Of a stretch of 64,000 nt of DNA, positions 54,908-64,000 are shown in pieces. Source of the DNA: Glaciecola sp. KUL10 (GTDB lineage Bacteria; Pseudomonadota; Gammaproteobacteria; Enterobacterales; Alteromonadaceae); the NCBI RefSeq assembly GCF_003203515.1, contig NZ_BGNG01000010.1:1-64000 (forward strand), given 5' to 3'. A program made the translations under genes and the position numbers. The notes below the pieces were generated by a model. It was given only the letters and a program-made list of their open reading frames with translations, had not been told where the DNA came from and made no database searches. Position 1 is the stretch's first letter. Every line of letters starts with the position of its first letter.

Positions 54908-56083
54908 ATCTAGGCGCCTTATATCACCTTCTCCTACACCGTCAGCTATAAAAGCTGGTTTCCATTCATCCACTATTTCGCTGATGTCATTCACGATCGT
55001 TGATGCTTTTTTGTTTTTTAAGCCAAAGCGAGTGCATTGGCTCATGATATTCTCAATCGTGCCTAAACGACCGTATTCACCAATACCGATGCCATGTTGT
55101 CTTTGATTATTTATCGGTAAGACATCATAAGCTGGCGATAAGAGCCAACCTTGTTGGTCAAAATCGTAAAGAAAAGCATGATTCCTTGCGTGGTCATCAG
55201 TATTGCCAATCAGCACATTAAAAACCATGCGTTTAAATAATTCATGAGCATCCTCGGGTCGTGCACCATATTTCATAATGAATTCTGCAATTGCCCCATA
55301 TGAGTAGTCTCGAGAAAGGTCAGCTTCGCTAACTTTGGCTTTATTAAAAATGGTATTGGCACTCATATAATGGCACTTCGGACGATGCTTGATTCTATCA
55401 AACCTTTCCACCATTAATAGATGGTCAGTTGGCGTTGGCATTACCTTGGTCACTGAAACCTTACAATCAGCTTGTCGCAGCAAGTTCATTGATGCATGCT
55501 CTACTTTTGCAACATTAAATAGGTCATCTTGTCGATTGAATTTAACCAGGTAGTTTTTGTTCTCGTCATCAATGAGTGTTTTGGGTCTTGCTCCGCCCAT
55601 GCTTGCGCCGTATTGAAATGCTTTTTTCGCTTCGTTAGGGATTTCTTCATCATTTAAAATTGCGTCTTTGGCACGTAAAAGTACCGATAAATCCCCTACC
55701 GTATTTCGGCTTTTTTTTCGCTTGCAATGGGCTCGCGAAAGGCTAAAAACAAGCGCGCCTGCTCCCATTCCAGAACCAGCTAAAAGCATTTCAAGTTTGT
55801 TGTTCGGTGTGGTGTCATGAGTTGAAAGAATTACTTTTTCTCCCCACGAATCTGGACCGGCATCTAGTAATACATTAAAAAGTCCAGAACGACTATGAAT
55901 AGAAAACACCGAATCATTTAAGGGAAGTCTTATTGGATCTAGCGCAAATGCATCGGCTCTTGAAAGATATGATAAGCCGTATCGGAATTCTCCATAAGCT
56001 TCTTTGATATTAATACGCACGACCCCACAAATAACAGGGCGCTCTTCAATGCCATCAATATACACATAAGCTTCAGAAATCAT
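54884..56083 (-). CDS. hipA: HipA-family kinase toxin
   Basis: 399 residues. An N-terminal HipA_N-type domain is followed by the kinase-like fold with GASMGGARPKTLIDD (the Ser-bearing P-loop), MVERFDR, the catalytic GNTDDHARNHAFLYD and the metal-binding LSPAYDVLP. HipA kinases phosphorylate glutamyl-tRNA synthetase or other targets and stop growth; the target of this branch is unknown. Its start overlaps the hipB end by 11 bases, so they are one operon. All key motifs look intact. Confidence 0.9.
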   Translation of the reverse strand: MISEAYVYIDGIEERPVICGVVRINIKEAYGEFRYGLSYLSRADAFALDPIRLPLNDSVFSIHSRSGLFNVLLDAGPDSWGEKVILSTHDTTPNNKLEMLLAGSGMGAGALVFSLSRAHCKRKKSRNTVGDLSVLLRAKDAILNDEEIPNEAKKAFQYGASMGGARPKTLIDDENKNYLVKFNRQDDLFNVAKVEHASMNLLRQADCKVSVTKVMPTPTDHLLMVERFDRIKHRPKCHYMSANTIFNKAKVSEADLSRDYSYGAIAEFIMKYGARPEDAHELFKRMVFNVLIGNTDDHARNHAFLYDFDQQGWLLSPAYDVLPINNQRQHGIGIGEYGRLGTIENIMSQCTRFGLKNKKASTIVNDISEIVDEWKPAFIADGVGEGDIRRLDSIVNRIK

Positions 56084-56363
56084 TTGATAATACTTTGGGT
56101 GGTTTTCTTTGTTTTCGTTGTTTTGTTGTTCCTATTTGCTTCTGTAAAGCTGTGACAACTTCACCGATATCATCAAGCAAACCGAAATGTTCAAGCGCCA
56201 TAAACAGCGAAGTGGAAACGACGGGTTTTCCATTTTCTATTGCAGAAACTGTTCGCCTGCTTATACCCAAACGAGCTGCAAATTCTGTTTGGTCCATCGA
56301 TATCGCTCTTTTGGATTTGATCAGTTCGCCTAAACTTTTCAGTAAGTCGCTTTGTTTATGCAT
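56073..56363 (-). CDS. hipB: HipB-family XRE antitoxin
   Basis: 96 residues. A Cro/CI helix-turn-helix (about 8-62: LGELIKSKRAISMDQTEFAA, RLGISRRTVSAIENGKP) with a basic tail (KQRKQRKPPKV). It should bind HipA and its own promoter. Its ATG lies inside the left arm of the large palindrome at 56355-56409, so binding there would block both transcription and ribosome access. Confidence 0.9.
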   Translation of the reverse strand: MHKQSDLLKSLGELIKSKRAISMDQTEFAARLGISRRTVSAIENGKPVVSTSLFMALEHFGLLDDIGEVVTALQKQIGTTKQRKQRKPPKVLSNDF

Positions 56364-56409
56364 TATATTAAATTCATTAGGTTCTTATGAGTTAAATATA
56401 ATGCATAAA
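56355..56409. promoter_or_regulatory. Large inverted-repeat operator of hipBA
   Basis: Two 23-base arms (56355-56377 and 56387-56409) pair at 21 of 23 positions with a 9-base gap. Each arm contains TTTATGCATTATATT. The left arm covers the hipB start codon (56361-56363). This is the expected place and size for paired HipB dimers. Confidence 0.85.
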
Positions 56410-56609
56410 TATTGAAAGTGCAATTTCATAAAAATCGCTCAGCTTGAGTCTACACCCATTTAGATACTGTTAATATTTCTTTACAATCAAGTGAATGGCA
56501 GCGAGCCTTAAACTATACTCCGTGTAAGTCAAAAAATAGTGATGGATGCTAGACTCCTCACTTATTTTATATAGCCAATATTTGCCATCAACAAAAAAGA
56601 GAACCCAGT

Positions 56610-57803
56610 ATGTCTTCAAGTTTTATTGCACATCTTCAATCAAAAATAGACGCCACCAAACAGGATGGCCTTTATAAGCAAGAGCGCGTAATTACCTCTC
56701 AACAAAGTGCCGATATTACTGTTTCGAAAACGCAAGATGTACTGAACTTTTGTGCAAACAATTACTTGGGCTTAGCGAATCATCCGGATTTGATTGAAGC
56801 GGCCAAACAGGGGTTGGAGTCTCATGGCTTTGGGGTGGCGTCGGTTCGATTTATCTGTGGTACGCAAGATATCCATAAGCAACTAGAGCAAAAAATTAGC
56901 GAATTCTTAGGCACAGAAGACACTATTCTTTATCCTTCTTGCTTTGATGCAAACGGCGGGTTGTTTGAAACGGTACTTGAACCAGAAGATGCAGTGATTT
57001 CAGATAGCCTTAACCACGCAAGTATCATCGATGGTGTGCGTTTGAGTAAAGCAAAGCGTTATCGCTATGACAGTAACAATATGCAAGCCTTAGAAGAGCA
57101 ACTTATTAAGGCCAATGAAGACGGTGCGCGGTTTAAATTGATTGCTACTGACGGTGTGTTTTCGATGGACGGTGTGATTGCAGATTTAAAAGGTATTTGC
57201 GATTTAGCTGATAAGTACGATGCCATGGTAATGGTAGATGATTGTCATGCAACCGGGTTTGTCGGCGAACAAGGGCGAGGCAGCCACGAGTATTGTGATG
57301 TGATGGGACGCGTCGATATCTTGACTGGAACACTAGGCAAAGCGTTAGGTGGAGCGTCAGGTGGTTACACCTCTGGTAAAAAGGAAGTCATAGATTGGCT
57401 TAGACAGCGTTCACGCCCTTACCTTTTCTCAAACTCAGTTGCGCCGCCGATTGTTTCTGCGTCTTTAAAAGTGTTTGATATGCTTACAGATGGAGACGAA
57501 TTACGCGCCACCTTGATTCGAAATAGTCAGCACTTTAGAAGTCGAATGGAAGCGGCTGGTTTTACTCTCTCGGGCAAAGATCACGCAATTATTCCAGTGA
57601 TGTTGGGCGATGCTAAATTGGCAAGCGTCATGGCTGAAAAAATGCTCGAGCGTGGCATCTACGTCGTTGGTTTCTCTTTCCCAGTTGTACCAAAAGGCAA
57701 GGCCCGTATTCGCACGCAGATGTCTGCGGCGCATACCATCGCGCATATCGACCAAGCCGTTGATGCATTTATTGAAGTGGGCAAAGAGCTAGGAGTGATC
57801 TAA
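56610..57803 (+). CDS. kbl: 2-amino-3-ketobutyrate CoA ligase
   Basis: 397 residues. A PLP-dependent alpha-oxoamine synthase: [50 protein letters not shown] and the PLP Lys in [14 protein letters not shown]. It cleaves 2-amino-3-ketobutyrate with CoA to glycine and acetyl-CoA. Coupled to tdh, with the TAA and ATG overlapping (TAATG) behind an AGGAG site. Confidence 0.98.
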   Translation: MSSSFIAHLQSKIDATKQDGLYKQERVITSQQSADITVSKTQDVLNFCANNYLGLANHPDLIEAAKQGLESHGFGVASVRFICGTQDIHKQLEQKISEFLGTEDTILYPSCFDANGGLFETVLEPEDAVISDSLNHASIIDGVRLSKAKRYRYDSNNMQALEEQLIKANEDGARFKLIATDGVFSMDGVIADLKGICDLADKYDAMVMVDDCHATGFVGEQGRGSHEYCDVMGRVDILTGTLGKALGGASGGYTSGKKEVIDWLRQRSRPYLFSNSVAPPIVSASLKVFDMLTDGDELRATLIRNSQHFRSRMEAAGFTLSGKDHAIIPVMLGDAKLASVMAEKMLERGIYVVGFSFPVVPKGKARIRTQMSAAHTIAHIDQAVDAFIEVGKELGVI

Positions 57804-58861
57804 TGGGCGTTATGAATAAGCATCAATCATCAATGAAGTCCTTATCCAAACTCAAGTCTGAAAAAGGCATTTGGATGGTTGATAACCCGGTGCCAACGAT
57901 TGGTCCCAATGACTTGTTGATCAAAATTCGCAAAACCGCTATTTGTGGTACCGATATGCATATCTTCAACTGGGATGAATGGTCTCAGCAAACGATTCCT
58001 GTGCCGATGATAGTGGGTCACGAGTATGTTGGAGAAGTATTAGAGATTGGCCAAGAAGTGGCTGGTTTTTCAATCGGTGACAGGGTATCGGGTGAAGGCC
58101 ATATCACCTGTGGTCACTGTCGAAACTGCCGAGCAGGGCGAAGACACCTTTGCCGAAATACAACGGGTGTAGGTGTTAATCGACAAGGTGCGTTTGCAGA
58201 ATATTTGGTTATTCCTGCATTCAATGCGTTTAAAATCCCCGATAATATTTCAGACCAAATGGCCGCCATTTTTGACCCCTTTGGCAACGCTGTTCACACT
58301 GCGCTTTCATTTGATTTAGTGGGCGAAGACGTTTTAATAACAGGTGCTGGCCCAATTGGTATCATGGCAGCTGCGGTTGCAAAGCACGTCGGTGCAAGGC
58401 ATGTTGTGATTACTGATATTAACGAATACCGTCTTGATTTAGCTCGTAAAATGGGGGCAACTCGCGCGGTCAACGTGATGTCAGAAGATCTAAAAGATGT
58501 CATGAATGAGCTTGGCATGACTGAAGGTTTTGATATTGGTTTAGAAATGTCAGGTGTACCCGTGGCCTTTAGGGATATGTTAGACAAGATGAATCACGGC
58601 GGCAAAGTTGCCATGCTGGGTATTCCCCCACAAGATGTAGCTGTAGATTGGAACCAGGTGATATTTAAAGGCCTGACAATTAAAGGTGTCTATGGGCGCG
58701 AGATGTTTGAGACGTGGTACAAAATGGTTAGTTTGCTACAAAGCGGGCTCGATCTTAGCCCCATCATTACGCACGAATATTCTGTTGACGAATATTTAAG
58801 AGGGTTTGAAACAATGGGCTCTGGTCAATCAGGAAAAGTAATTCTCGATTGGCAGTCTTAA
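57803..58861 (+). CDS. tdh: L-threonine 3-dehydrogenase
   Basis: 352 residues. A zinc medium-chain dehydrogenase nearly identical in motifs to E. coli Tdh: [47 protein letters not shown] and [19 protein letters not shown]. The NAD fold has [13 protein letters not shown]. The start at 57803 has AGGAG 7 bases away; the ATG at 57833 (E. coli-like start) is a second candidate. It makes 2-amino-3-ketobutyrate for Kbl, so the operon degrades threonine. Confidence 0.98.
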   Translation: MGVMNKHQSSMKSLSKLKSEKGIWMVDNPVPTIGPNDLLIKIRKTAICGTDMHIFNWDEWSQQTIPVPMIVGHEYVGEVLEIGQEVAGFSIGDRVSGEGHITCGHCRNCRAGRRHLCRNTTGVGVNRQGAFAEYLVIPAFNAFKIPDNISDQMAAIFDPFGNAVHTALSFDLVGEDVLITGAGPIGIMAAAVAKHVGARHVVITDINEYRLDLARKMGATRAVNVMSEDLKDVMNELGMTEGFDIGLEMSGVPVAFRDMLDKMNHGGKVAMLGIPPQDVAVDWNQVIFKGLTIKGVYGREMFETWYKMVSLLQSGLDLSPIITHEYSVDEYLRGFETMGSGQSGKVILDWQS

Positions 58862-58950
58862 TAGCTTGATATTCATGCCCTCAGTCCCAATTTCAGCTAT
58901 TATAAGCAAATATTAATAGCTGATACGCGTCACTCGGATTGGGAGCCTTC

Positions 58951-59274
58951 ATGGAACAGTTTGCACATATATCACCGCAAGATACTAAAAAGCGTTTGGA
59001 CGAAAACAGCATAAAAGTGGTTGATATCAGGGATGAACAATCATTTGCCTCAGGTCGAATACCTGGTGCATTTCACCTAACTAATGGCTCTATTCAACAG
59101 TTTATCAATGATAACGACTTTGAAACACCGGTGGTGGTGTGTTGTTATCATGGGATTAGTTCGCAGCAAGCGGCCCAATACATGTTGCATCAAGGGTTTG
59201 AAGAGGTGTATAGCATGGACGGTGGCTTTGAAGCTTGGCGTGGTAACTATGAATTTGAATCAGGTGAGATTTAA
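58951..59274 (+). CDS. glpE: Thiosulfate sulfurtransferase GlpE
   Basis: 107 residues from the ATG at 58951 with GGGAG upstream; a TTG at 58939 is less likely. A single rhodanese domain: [20 protein letters not shown], then the active-site Cys in [14 protein letters not shown], and GGFEAWRG. It transfers sulfur from thiosulfate to a small thiol acceptor. It precedes glpG by 6 bases, the order seen in the glpEGR cluster. Confidence 0.93.
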   Translation: MEQFAHISPQDTKKRLDENSIKVVDIRDEQSFASGRIPGAFHLTNGSIQQFINDNDFETPVVVCCYHGISSQQAAQYMLHQGFEEVYSMDGGFEAWRGNYEFESGEI

Positions 59275-59280
59275 TACTTC

Positions 59281-60207
59281 GTGTCTAAAGTACTGATCAG
59301 TTTCAAAGCGTCAACAGCGGCGGATTTGCTTTCATCCTATTTAAGCAGTCGCGGTATTCAAAGCGAAGTGGTCTTTAGCGACAATATCTGCGAGCCTGAG
59401 AGCACAGAAGTATCGTCTGGATATCAGGTAGCTATTGTAAACGAACGTGATCTCCCAGCTGCTATAACGATAGTCAATGATTTCATCCGAAATCCAAATC
59501 AAGCAAAGTTCCAAGATAGTGCTTGGGAGCAAGGCAGTATCTCTTCTCATGCCAATGCAGCAGAAAATGAGGCTTCGAGCAGTGCAAAAGTACTTTATGA
59601 ATTTAAACGCACGCCGTTTACCTTCATTGTATTAGCCCTTTGTAGCCTTGTTTTCATCGTCAGCTTTTTAGGCTATTTACCGCTAATGGGAGCATTGTTG
59701 GAAATACGCCCCTTGGGCGAACTATTGCAAACACACCAATGGTGGCGTTTAGTTGGCCCTAACTTTTTGCATTTTTCATTTATGCATATTGCGTTTAATT
59801 TGGTGTGGTGGTGGATGTTGGGAAGGCAACTTGAAATTTCATTTGGCACCAGTGCAATTATCATATTCTTTTTTATTGCCAGTTTGTTTGCCAATGTATC
59901 TCAGTTAATTGTTTCTGGCCCTAATTTTGGTGGTTTATCAGGCATCGTATACGCACTTGTTGGTTTTGTATGGTGGATAGGGTTTTTGCGACCTACTTGG
60001 TTGATTTCATTGCCAAACAACGTGATTTATTTTTTGTTAGGCTGGTTGATAATCGGTTACTTCGAAATTTTGTGGGTTAATATGGCGAATGAAGCACACA
60101 CATTTGGGTTGATGTCAGGTTGTCTGATGGCCCTCATTATTCATTTAGGCACCCCAAAAAAAATAGTAAGGTGGATAAAGATTAACCACCCTGTCTTAAG
60201 AATTTAG
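59281..60207 (+). CDS. glpG: Rhomboid intramembrane serine protease GlpG
   Basis: 308 residues from a GTG. A soluble N-terminal domain (about 1-115) leads to six membrane segments. LHFSFMHIAFNLVWWWMLGR has the conserved His and Asn of helix 2; the catalytic Ser is in NFGGLSGIVYALVG and the His in NEAHTFGLMSG. It cuts membrane proteins inside the bilayer. Its 3' end overlaps the convergent FliL-like gene by 26 bases. Confidence 0.94.
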   Translation: MSKVLISFKASTAADLLSSYLSSRGIQSEVVFSDNICEPESTEVSSGYQVAIVNERDLPAAITIVNDFIRNPNQAKFQDSAWEQGSISSHANAAENEASSSAKVLYEFKRTPFTFIVLALCSLVFIVSFLGYLPLMGALLEIRPLGELLQTHQWWRLVGPNFLHFSFMHIAFNLVWWWMLGRQLEISFGTSAIIIFFFIASLFANVSQLIVSGPNFGGLSGIVYALVGFVWWIGFLRPTWLISLPNNVIYFLLGWLIIGYFEILWVNMANEAHTFGLMSGCLMALIIHLGTPKKIVRWIKINHPVLRI

Positions 60208-60613
60208 TAAAAATGATGTTCTTCATCACTTCGTCACCTGTTTCTTTTTTCATGATGTCTTTAAAGGCTTGAAGAAGCGTTCTTCTTATATCTTCTCGTC
60301 CGGTTAATGACTTAATTTTGTCTTCTGGTTGGGCACCAATAACCTCAATAGCGGTGGCGCGAAGCAGCGGCATATGATGTTCGATATCTGGTATTTTAGT
60401 GGGATCGTCAATCATCATTTCGATGGTAATTCTTACGTAGCCCAGTTTTTTAGCATTATCACCTGCGTAATTGGTAATGATGTCTGGCTCTATACCTACA
60501 TAAGCATAGGCTGGCATCATAGGCGTTGCGTCAGCTTCGTCTTGGGCACTGGCGTGATTGACGGTAAGCGCTAATAAAATCAACCAAAAAAGTGTCGCCA
60601 ACTTAAATGTCAT
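60182..60613 (-). CDS. FliL-like exported protein
   Basis: 143 residues from the ATG at 60613, which gives a signal peptide MTFKLATLFWLILLALTVNH cut at ASA; an ATG 69 bases upstream would not. The mature part has YVGIEPDIITNYAG, YVRITIEMMIDDP, MPLLRATAIEVIG and a late LTGREDIRRTLLQAFKD, the layout of FliL-type periplasmic domains. It is shorter than flagellar FliL and away from flagellar genes; FliL-like proteins at this glpG-flanking site are known in Vibrio and Alteromonas relatives. Confidence 0.75.
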   Translation of the reverse strand: MTFKLATLFWLILLALTVNHASAQDEADATPMMPAYAYVGIEPDIITNYAGDNAKKLGYVRITIEMMIDDPTKIPDIEHHMPLLRATAIEVIGAQPEDKIKSLTGREDIRRTLLQAFKDIMKKETGDEVMKNIIFTKFLRQGG

Positions 60614-60701
60614 GGCTTTAGTGTTTTGTAACAACTCAATATAGCTTGTTGGCGTTGTTTTATCACTTGCTGTCGATTGCATTTACTTTGCCCTTTTATT
60701 A

Positions 60702-61319
60702 GTGCATCAAAACTGCGGTTTTCTATTTTGCTGTGGTAGACTTCTTGTTATCGGTTTTAATCACAATTTTCTGAATCTTTTGTCTCAAGAATATAGTTTT
60801 CCTGTGGGGTTAAGTGCAAATTGGGTCAATCCTACGCAACTCAAACCCCAGCAGTCGTTATTAAATGACTGGTTGCTTAACACCGGCTCATTAACCGAAC
60901 GCCTTCAGGCCAATTCAAGCCAGTTTGCTGTACAAGTCATTGGACAGAAAAAACTAGTGCCAGATAGCAGCGAGGCGAGACTCTTACCTGATTTACACAA
61001 GTACGAGTGGCAAATTCGAGAAGTTGTTTTATATGGAGATAATCAACCCTGGGTATATGCGCGTTCTGTGCTGCCTGATTTTTTGTGCTCTACTAAATGG
61101 GCGGGTCTTGGTACTCAGCCCTTAGGACAGCGCATATTTAATGACGATCAGTTTGTTAGAAGTGGATTTGAGATCGCTAAATTAGCATGTAATCCGATCA
61201 ACCCAATACAAAAACAGACATTGTGGGCGAGGCGTTCAGTCTTTACTATGGAAGCGTATCACTTACTTGTCGCCGAAGTTTTCTTACCAAACTGTCCCGC
61301 TTATCGATCTGGTGCTTAA
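60702..61319 (+). CDS. ubiC: Chorismate lyase (ubiquinone synthesis)
   Basis: Up to 205 residues. LNDWLLNTGSLTERLQANSS, LLPDLHKYEWQIREVVLYGD and YARSVLPDF, LGTQPLGQRIFND are the UbiC signatures; the conserved Arg and Glu of the chorismate pocket are present. It makes 4-hydroxybenzoate. The start is unsure: the GTG at 60702 or a TTG near 60780. Its TAA overlaps the ubiA ATG (TAATG). Confidence 0.9.
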   Translation: MHQNCGFLFCCGRLLVIGFNHNFLNLLSQEYSFPVGLSANWVNPTQLKPQQSLLNDWLLNTGSLTERLQANSSQFAVQVIGQKKLVPDSSEARLLPDLHKYEWQIREVVLYGDNQPWVYARSVLPDFLCSTKWAGLGTQPLGQRIFNDDQFVRSGFEIAKLACNPINPIQKQTLWARRSVFTMEAYHLLVAEVFLPNCPAYRSGA

Positions 61320-62188
61320 TGCTACTCTTAAAATGGAAAAATAGACGTGCCTATTGGCGCTTAATGCGGGCGGATAAGCCAATTGGTATTTACTTGCTAT
61401 TGTGGCCGACCATGTGGGCTTTACTACTTGCCTCTTCCGGCTACCCACCGTGGGACATAACACTGATATTTATGTTAGGGGTAATTGTGATGAGAAGTGC
61501 AGGTTGTGTCATCAATGATTATGCCGATCGAAACGTTGATGGTGGCGTGGCACGCACAAAAACACGCCCTCTTGTTAGTGGAGAGGTTACGCCAAGAGAA
61601 GCGCTTCAATTATTCGCTTTATTGATACTAATCGCGTTTGGGCTGGTGCTTATGCTCAATTGGCAAACGATTCTGCTATCAGTAGGAGCACTGGTTCTGG
61701 CGAGTATTTATCCTTTTATGAAGCGCTACACTCATTTACCTCAAGTATTTTTGGGCGCTGCATTTAGTTGGGCGATACCGATGGCGTTTATGGCTATCAC
61801 GCTCTCTTTACCGGCATGGATATGGCTACTCTACGCCGCAAACCTTTGTTGGACAGTGGCATATGACACTCAATATGCAATCGTTGATAGAGAAGATGAC
61901 TTGAAGGTCGGCATAAAATCAAGTGCTATATTGTTTGGCAGATATGATTTGTTTGTAATAGCGCTTTTACAAGGGGGAACGATTGCCTTGATGGCAATAG
62001 TTGCCCAGGCGCAGCAATTGAATTTGTTTTTTTATATCGCTTTGGTGGGTGCTGCATTGATGTTTGTTAAGCAAGCATTTCAGACACGGACAAGAAATAG
62101 AGACGCTTGCTTTAAAGCATTTCTAGAAAATCACGTCATCGGAATGATAATCGCGATTGGTATAGCAGCGAGTTATTGGAGCCCTTAA
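61319..62188 (+). CDS. ubiA: 4-hydroxybenzoate octaprenyltransferase
   Basis: 289 residues from the ATG at 61319; the frame extends upstream inside ubiC. About 8-9 membrane segments. MRSAGCVINDYADRNVDGGV carries the first Asp-rich motif (NDYAD) and YDTQYAIVDREDDLKVGIKS the second. It adds the prenyl tail to 4-hydroxybenzoate from UbiC in the inner membrane. Coupled to ubiC. Confidence 0.96.
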   Translation: MLLLKWKNRRAYWRLMRADKPIGIYLLLWPTMWALLLASSGYPPWDITLIFMLGVIVMRSAGCVINDYADRNVDGGVARTKTRPLVSGEVTPREALQLFALLILIAFGLVLMLNWQTILLSVGALVLASIYPFMKRYTHLPQVFLGAAFSWAIPMAFMAITLSLPAWIWLLYAANLCWTVAYDTQYAIVDREDDLKVGIKSSAILFGRYDLFVIALLQGGTIALMAIVAQAQQLNLFFYIALVGAALMFVKQAFQTRTRNRDACFKAFLENHVIGMIIAIGIAASYWSP

Positions 62189-62201
62189 AAAGCGCTGATG
62201 A

Positions 62202-62456
62202 TTATTCGCTGTCTTCTTGTTTTGGCTCTAACGCGGCTATTCTTGCCTCCAAAGCTTCAATCTTTTCGCGAGTACGAATTAAGACCTGACTTTGTACATC
62301 AAACTCTTCACGAGTCACAAAGTCTAATTTGGAAAGCTGGGTTTGAAGGTTTTGTTTGACCTTGGTTTCAACTTCATCAGCCATTGATTTAAGACCAGGT
62401 GGGATCGCATCTGAGATGTTTTTTGCAATTTCTTCAAGTTTTTTTGGATCTAACAT
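62202..62456 (-). CDS. ubiK: Ubiquinone synthesis accessory factor UbiK
   Basis: 84 residues, BMFP/YqiC family: LDPKKLEEIAKNISDAIPPG, VTREEFDVQSQVLIRTREKI and a C-terminal coiled coil (EALEARIAALEPK). UbiK helps UbiJ in aerobic ubiquinone synthesis. Convergent with ubiC-ubiA, which groups ubiquinone functions at this site. Confidence 0.92.
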   Translation of the reverse strand: MLDPKKLEEIAKNISDAIPPGLKSMADEVETKVKQNLQTQLSKLDFVTREEFDVQSQVLIRTREKIEALEARIAALEPKQEDSE

Positions 62457-62574
62457 TTTTTATCCTGTGTTCTTAATCGGTTAGCTGATAAAGCTCGGTT
62501 GAAGCATATCTAGTTTGATTTTATCACTCAAGCTAGATTAAAGCAGATTAAAAAAGCATTGTCCTGTCTGAGTT

Positions 62575-62583
62575 TGTTATAAT
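62575..62583 (+). promoter_or_regulatory. Extended -10 promoter of rep
   Basis: TGT-TATAAT (62575-62583) is a consensus -10 with the TGn extension, 73 bases before the rep ATG. No good -35 stands 17 bases upstream, which the extended element makes less necessary. Confidence 0.5.
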
Positions 62584-62655
62584 TTGTTGCTGCACTGATA
62601 GCTAGCGTCTTTTTTGACAACTATTAATATCTTCATTCTATTGGAAACTGAATAA

Positions 62656-64000
62656 ATGCGCCTTAATCCTGCCCAACAACAAGCCGTTGAATATGTCTCT
62701 GGTCCTTGTCTTGTTCTTGCCGGTGCGGGTAGTGGTAAAACACGCGTCATTACAAATAAGATTGCTTATTTAGTGAGAGAGTGTGGGTATAAAGCGTCAC
62801 AAATAGCAGCGGTGACATTCACTAATAAAGCTGCGCGCGAAATGAAAGAACGCGTTGGACAAACACTAGGAAAAAAAGAAGCTCGGGGGTTAAAAGTCAG
62901 CACGTTTCATACCCTTGGCTTATCTATAATTAAAAAACACGTTACCGTTTTGGGATACAAAGCTGGCTTCTCTTTATTTGACGATAAAGATACTTTTGCT
63001 CTGATTAAAGATTTAAGTGATGAACTGTACGATGGTGATAAAGACGCTATTTCGGCAGTAGTGCGTTCAATATCAAATTGGAAGAATGATTTGATATTAC
63101 CTGAGCAGGCAAAAGTACAATCGAAAGATGCTCTTCAGTCAGAGCATGCGCAGTTTTATGAGCGTTACACTTCTCATATGAAAGCTTATAATGCAATGGA
63201 TTTTGATGACCTCATCATGCTGCCCACTCTTTTACTGAAGCACAATGAAAGTGTCAGAGAAAAGTGGCAAATGATGCTCAAATACTTATTGGTTGATGAG
63301 TATCAAGACACTAATACAAGTCAATATGATTTGATCAAGTTACTGGTCGGGCAACGCGCAAGGTTTACCGTTGTGGGAGATGATGATCAGTCTATCTACT
63401 CTTGGCGGGGAGCAAGACCACAAAACTTAGTTTTGTTGCAAAGCGACTTTCCGAAACTAAAACTCATCAAGTTAGAGCAAAATTATCGCTCTTCTGGGCG
63501 CATATTACACAACGCCAATATACTGATTCAAAATAATCCTCACGTGTATGATAAAAAGCTTTTTTCCGAATTGGACTATGGCGAAAAGCTAAAAGTACTC
63601 GTTGCTAAAAATGAAGAACATGAGGCTGAAAAAGTCGTCGCTGAACTAATGGCTCATCGTTTCATGAACAATACTCAATATAAAGACTATGCGTTCTTGT
63701 ACCGTGGCAATCATCAATCTCGTTTGTTTGAGAAGGTGTTAATGAGCAACCGTATACCATACAAAATCAGTGGCGGTATGTCGTTTTTTGGGCGTTCAGA
63801 GGTTAAGGATATCATGGCGTATCTTCGTTTGCTGGTTAATCAAGATGATGACAATGCCTTATTACGGATAATTAATACACCTAGCCGAGGTATCGGTCGA
63901 GCAACACTTGAAAAAATAGGGCATTTTTCTAATGCAAATAAACTGACGCTTTTCGAAGCGGCTTGTCATGATGGGCTCAGCTCTATTTTAACCGGTAAGT
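62656..64000 (+). CDS. rep: ATP-dependent DNA helicase Rep (3' end outside the window)
   Basis: 448 residues are visible of about 670 usual. [20 protein letters not shown] and Walker A AGAGSGKT (22-29) open it, then [44 protein letters not shown] and [17 protein letters not shown], the UvrD/Rep superfamily 1 motifs. [19 protein letters not shown], a Rep-like segment, distinguishes it from UvrD. Rep moves 3' to 5' and clears proteins ahead of the replisome. The gene runs off the right edge. Confidence 0.95.
   Translation, partial: MRLNPAQQQAVEYVSGPCLVLAGAGSGKTRVITNKIAYLVRECGYKASQIAAVTFTNKAAREMKERVGQTLGKKEARGLKVSTFHTLGLSIIKKHVTVLGYKAGFSLFDDKDTFALIKDLSDELYDGDKDAISAVVRSISNWKNDLILPEQAKVQSKDALQSEHAQFYERYTSHMKAYNAMDFDDLIMLPTLLLKHNESVREKWQMMLKYLLVDEYQDTNTSQYDLIKLLVGQRARFTVVGDDDQSIYSWRGARPQNLVLLQSDFPKLKLIKLEQNYRSSGRILHNANILIQNNPHVYDKKLFSELDYGEKLKVLVAKNEEHEAEKVVAELMAHRFMNNTQYKDYAFLYRGNHQSRLFEKVLMSNRIPYKISGGMSFFGRSEVKDIMAYLRLLVNQDDDNALLRIINTPSRGIGRATLEKIGHFSNANKLTLFEAACHDGLSSILTGK

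Noticed and set aside
61223-61318. Upstream start for ubiA inside ubiC
   Set aside because: The extra 32 residues are a shifted reading of ubiC; the ATG at 61319 overlaps the ubiC stop and fits UbiA length.

Overview
The window looks like chromosomal DNA of a marine gammaproteobacterium of the Alteromonadales (probably Alteromonadaceae). It is AT-rich. Its housekeeping block slmA-coaBC / radC / rpmB-rpmG / mutM-coaD / kbl-tdh follows the order I know from enterobacterial and related gammaproteobacterial chromosomes. It also carries TRAP transport, DUF1800/DUF1501, DUF885, DUF3015, DUF4105 and PEP-CTERM-like genes that are common in that order. This assignment rests on gene content and order only; no search was run. 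I see no insertion sequence, prophage, integrase, CRISPR array or tRNA.

Region 1 (1-5100): the tail of an rRNA operon (23S-5S spacer, 5S rRNA, terminator), then small genes: a DUF429-like protein, a membrane-anchored retropepsin-like protease, a degenerate PEP-CTERM-like secreted protein, two small unknown membrane proteins and a periplasmic heme catalase-like peroxidase. Region 2 (5145-12860): a PAS-AraC regulator divergent from a six-gene operon (Gfo/Idh/MocA oxidoreductase, TIM-barrel isomerase, MFS permease, Tat-exported small subunit, GMC flavoprotein, exported TIM-barrel isomerase). The combination fits oxidation of a glycoside or cyclitol to a 3-keto compound in the periplasm, uptake and further conversion. 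It ends in a strong terminator. Region 3 (12861-19253): a gene-poor kilobase, a ToxR/CadC-like membrane regulator with a beta-propeller-like sensor, and a TRAP transporter preceded by TTGGT operator-like repeats.

Region 4 (19439-28290): a DUF3137-like/LemA pair, an SDR divergent from a MerR regulator with a 19-bp-spacer promoter, and the SOS mutasome imuA-imuB-dnaE2 behind a palindromic LexA box. Region 5 (28287-44270): accessory genes. These include two paralogous membrane proteins with a membrane-anchored XRE regulator, DUF3392, DUF1501/DUF1800, an SRPBCC protein followed by a natural TssB-TssC (type VI sheath) fusion with no other type VI gene in view, a cluster of peptidases (S41, DUF885, M28), DUF1820, a TetR regulator and the DUF4105/DUF3015 pair.

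Region 6 (44329-64000): the conserved block. It holds slmA and coaBC (dut absent between them), radC, two glycosyltransferases, rpmB-rpmG, mutM, coaD, a Wzi-like protein, the Kdo kinase kdkA, a GT9 heptosyltransferase-like gene, an inserted hipBA toxin-antitoxin pair with a large palindromic operator, kbl-tdh, glpE-glpG, a FliL-like protein, ubiC-ubiA, ubiK and the first two thirds of rep. The surface-polysaccharide genes lie where enterobacteria keep their LPS-core (waa) genes. The most unusual item is the stand-alone TssB-TssC fusion at 33368-35179.
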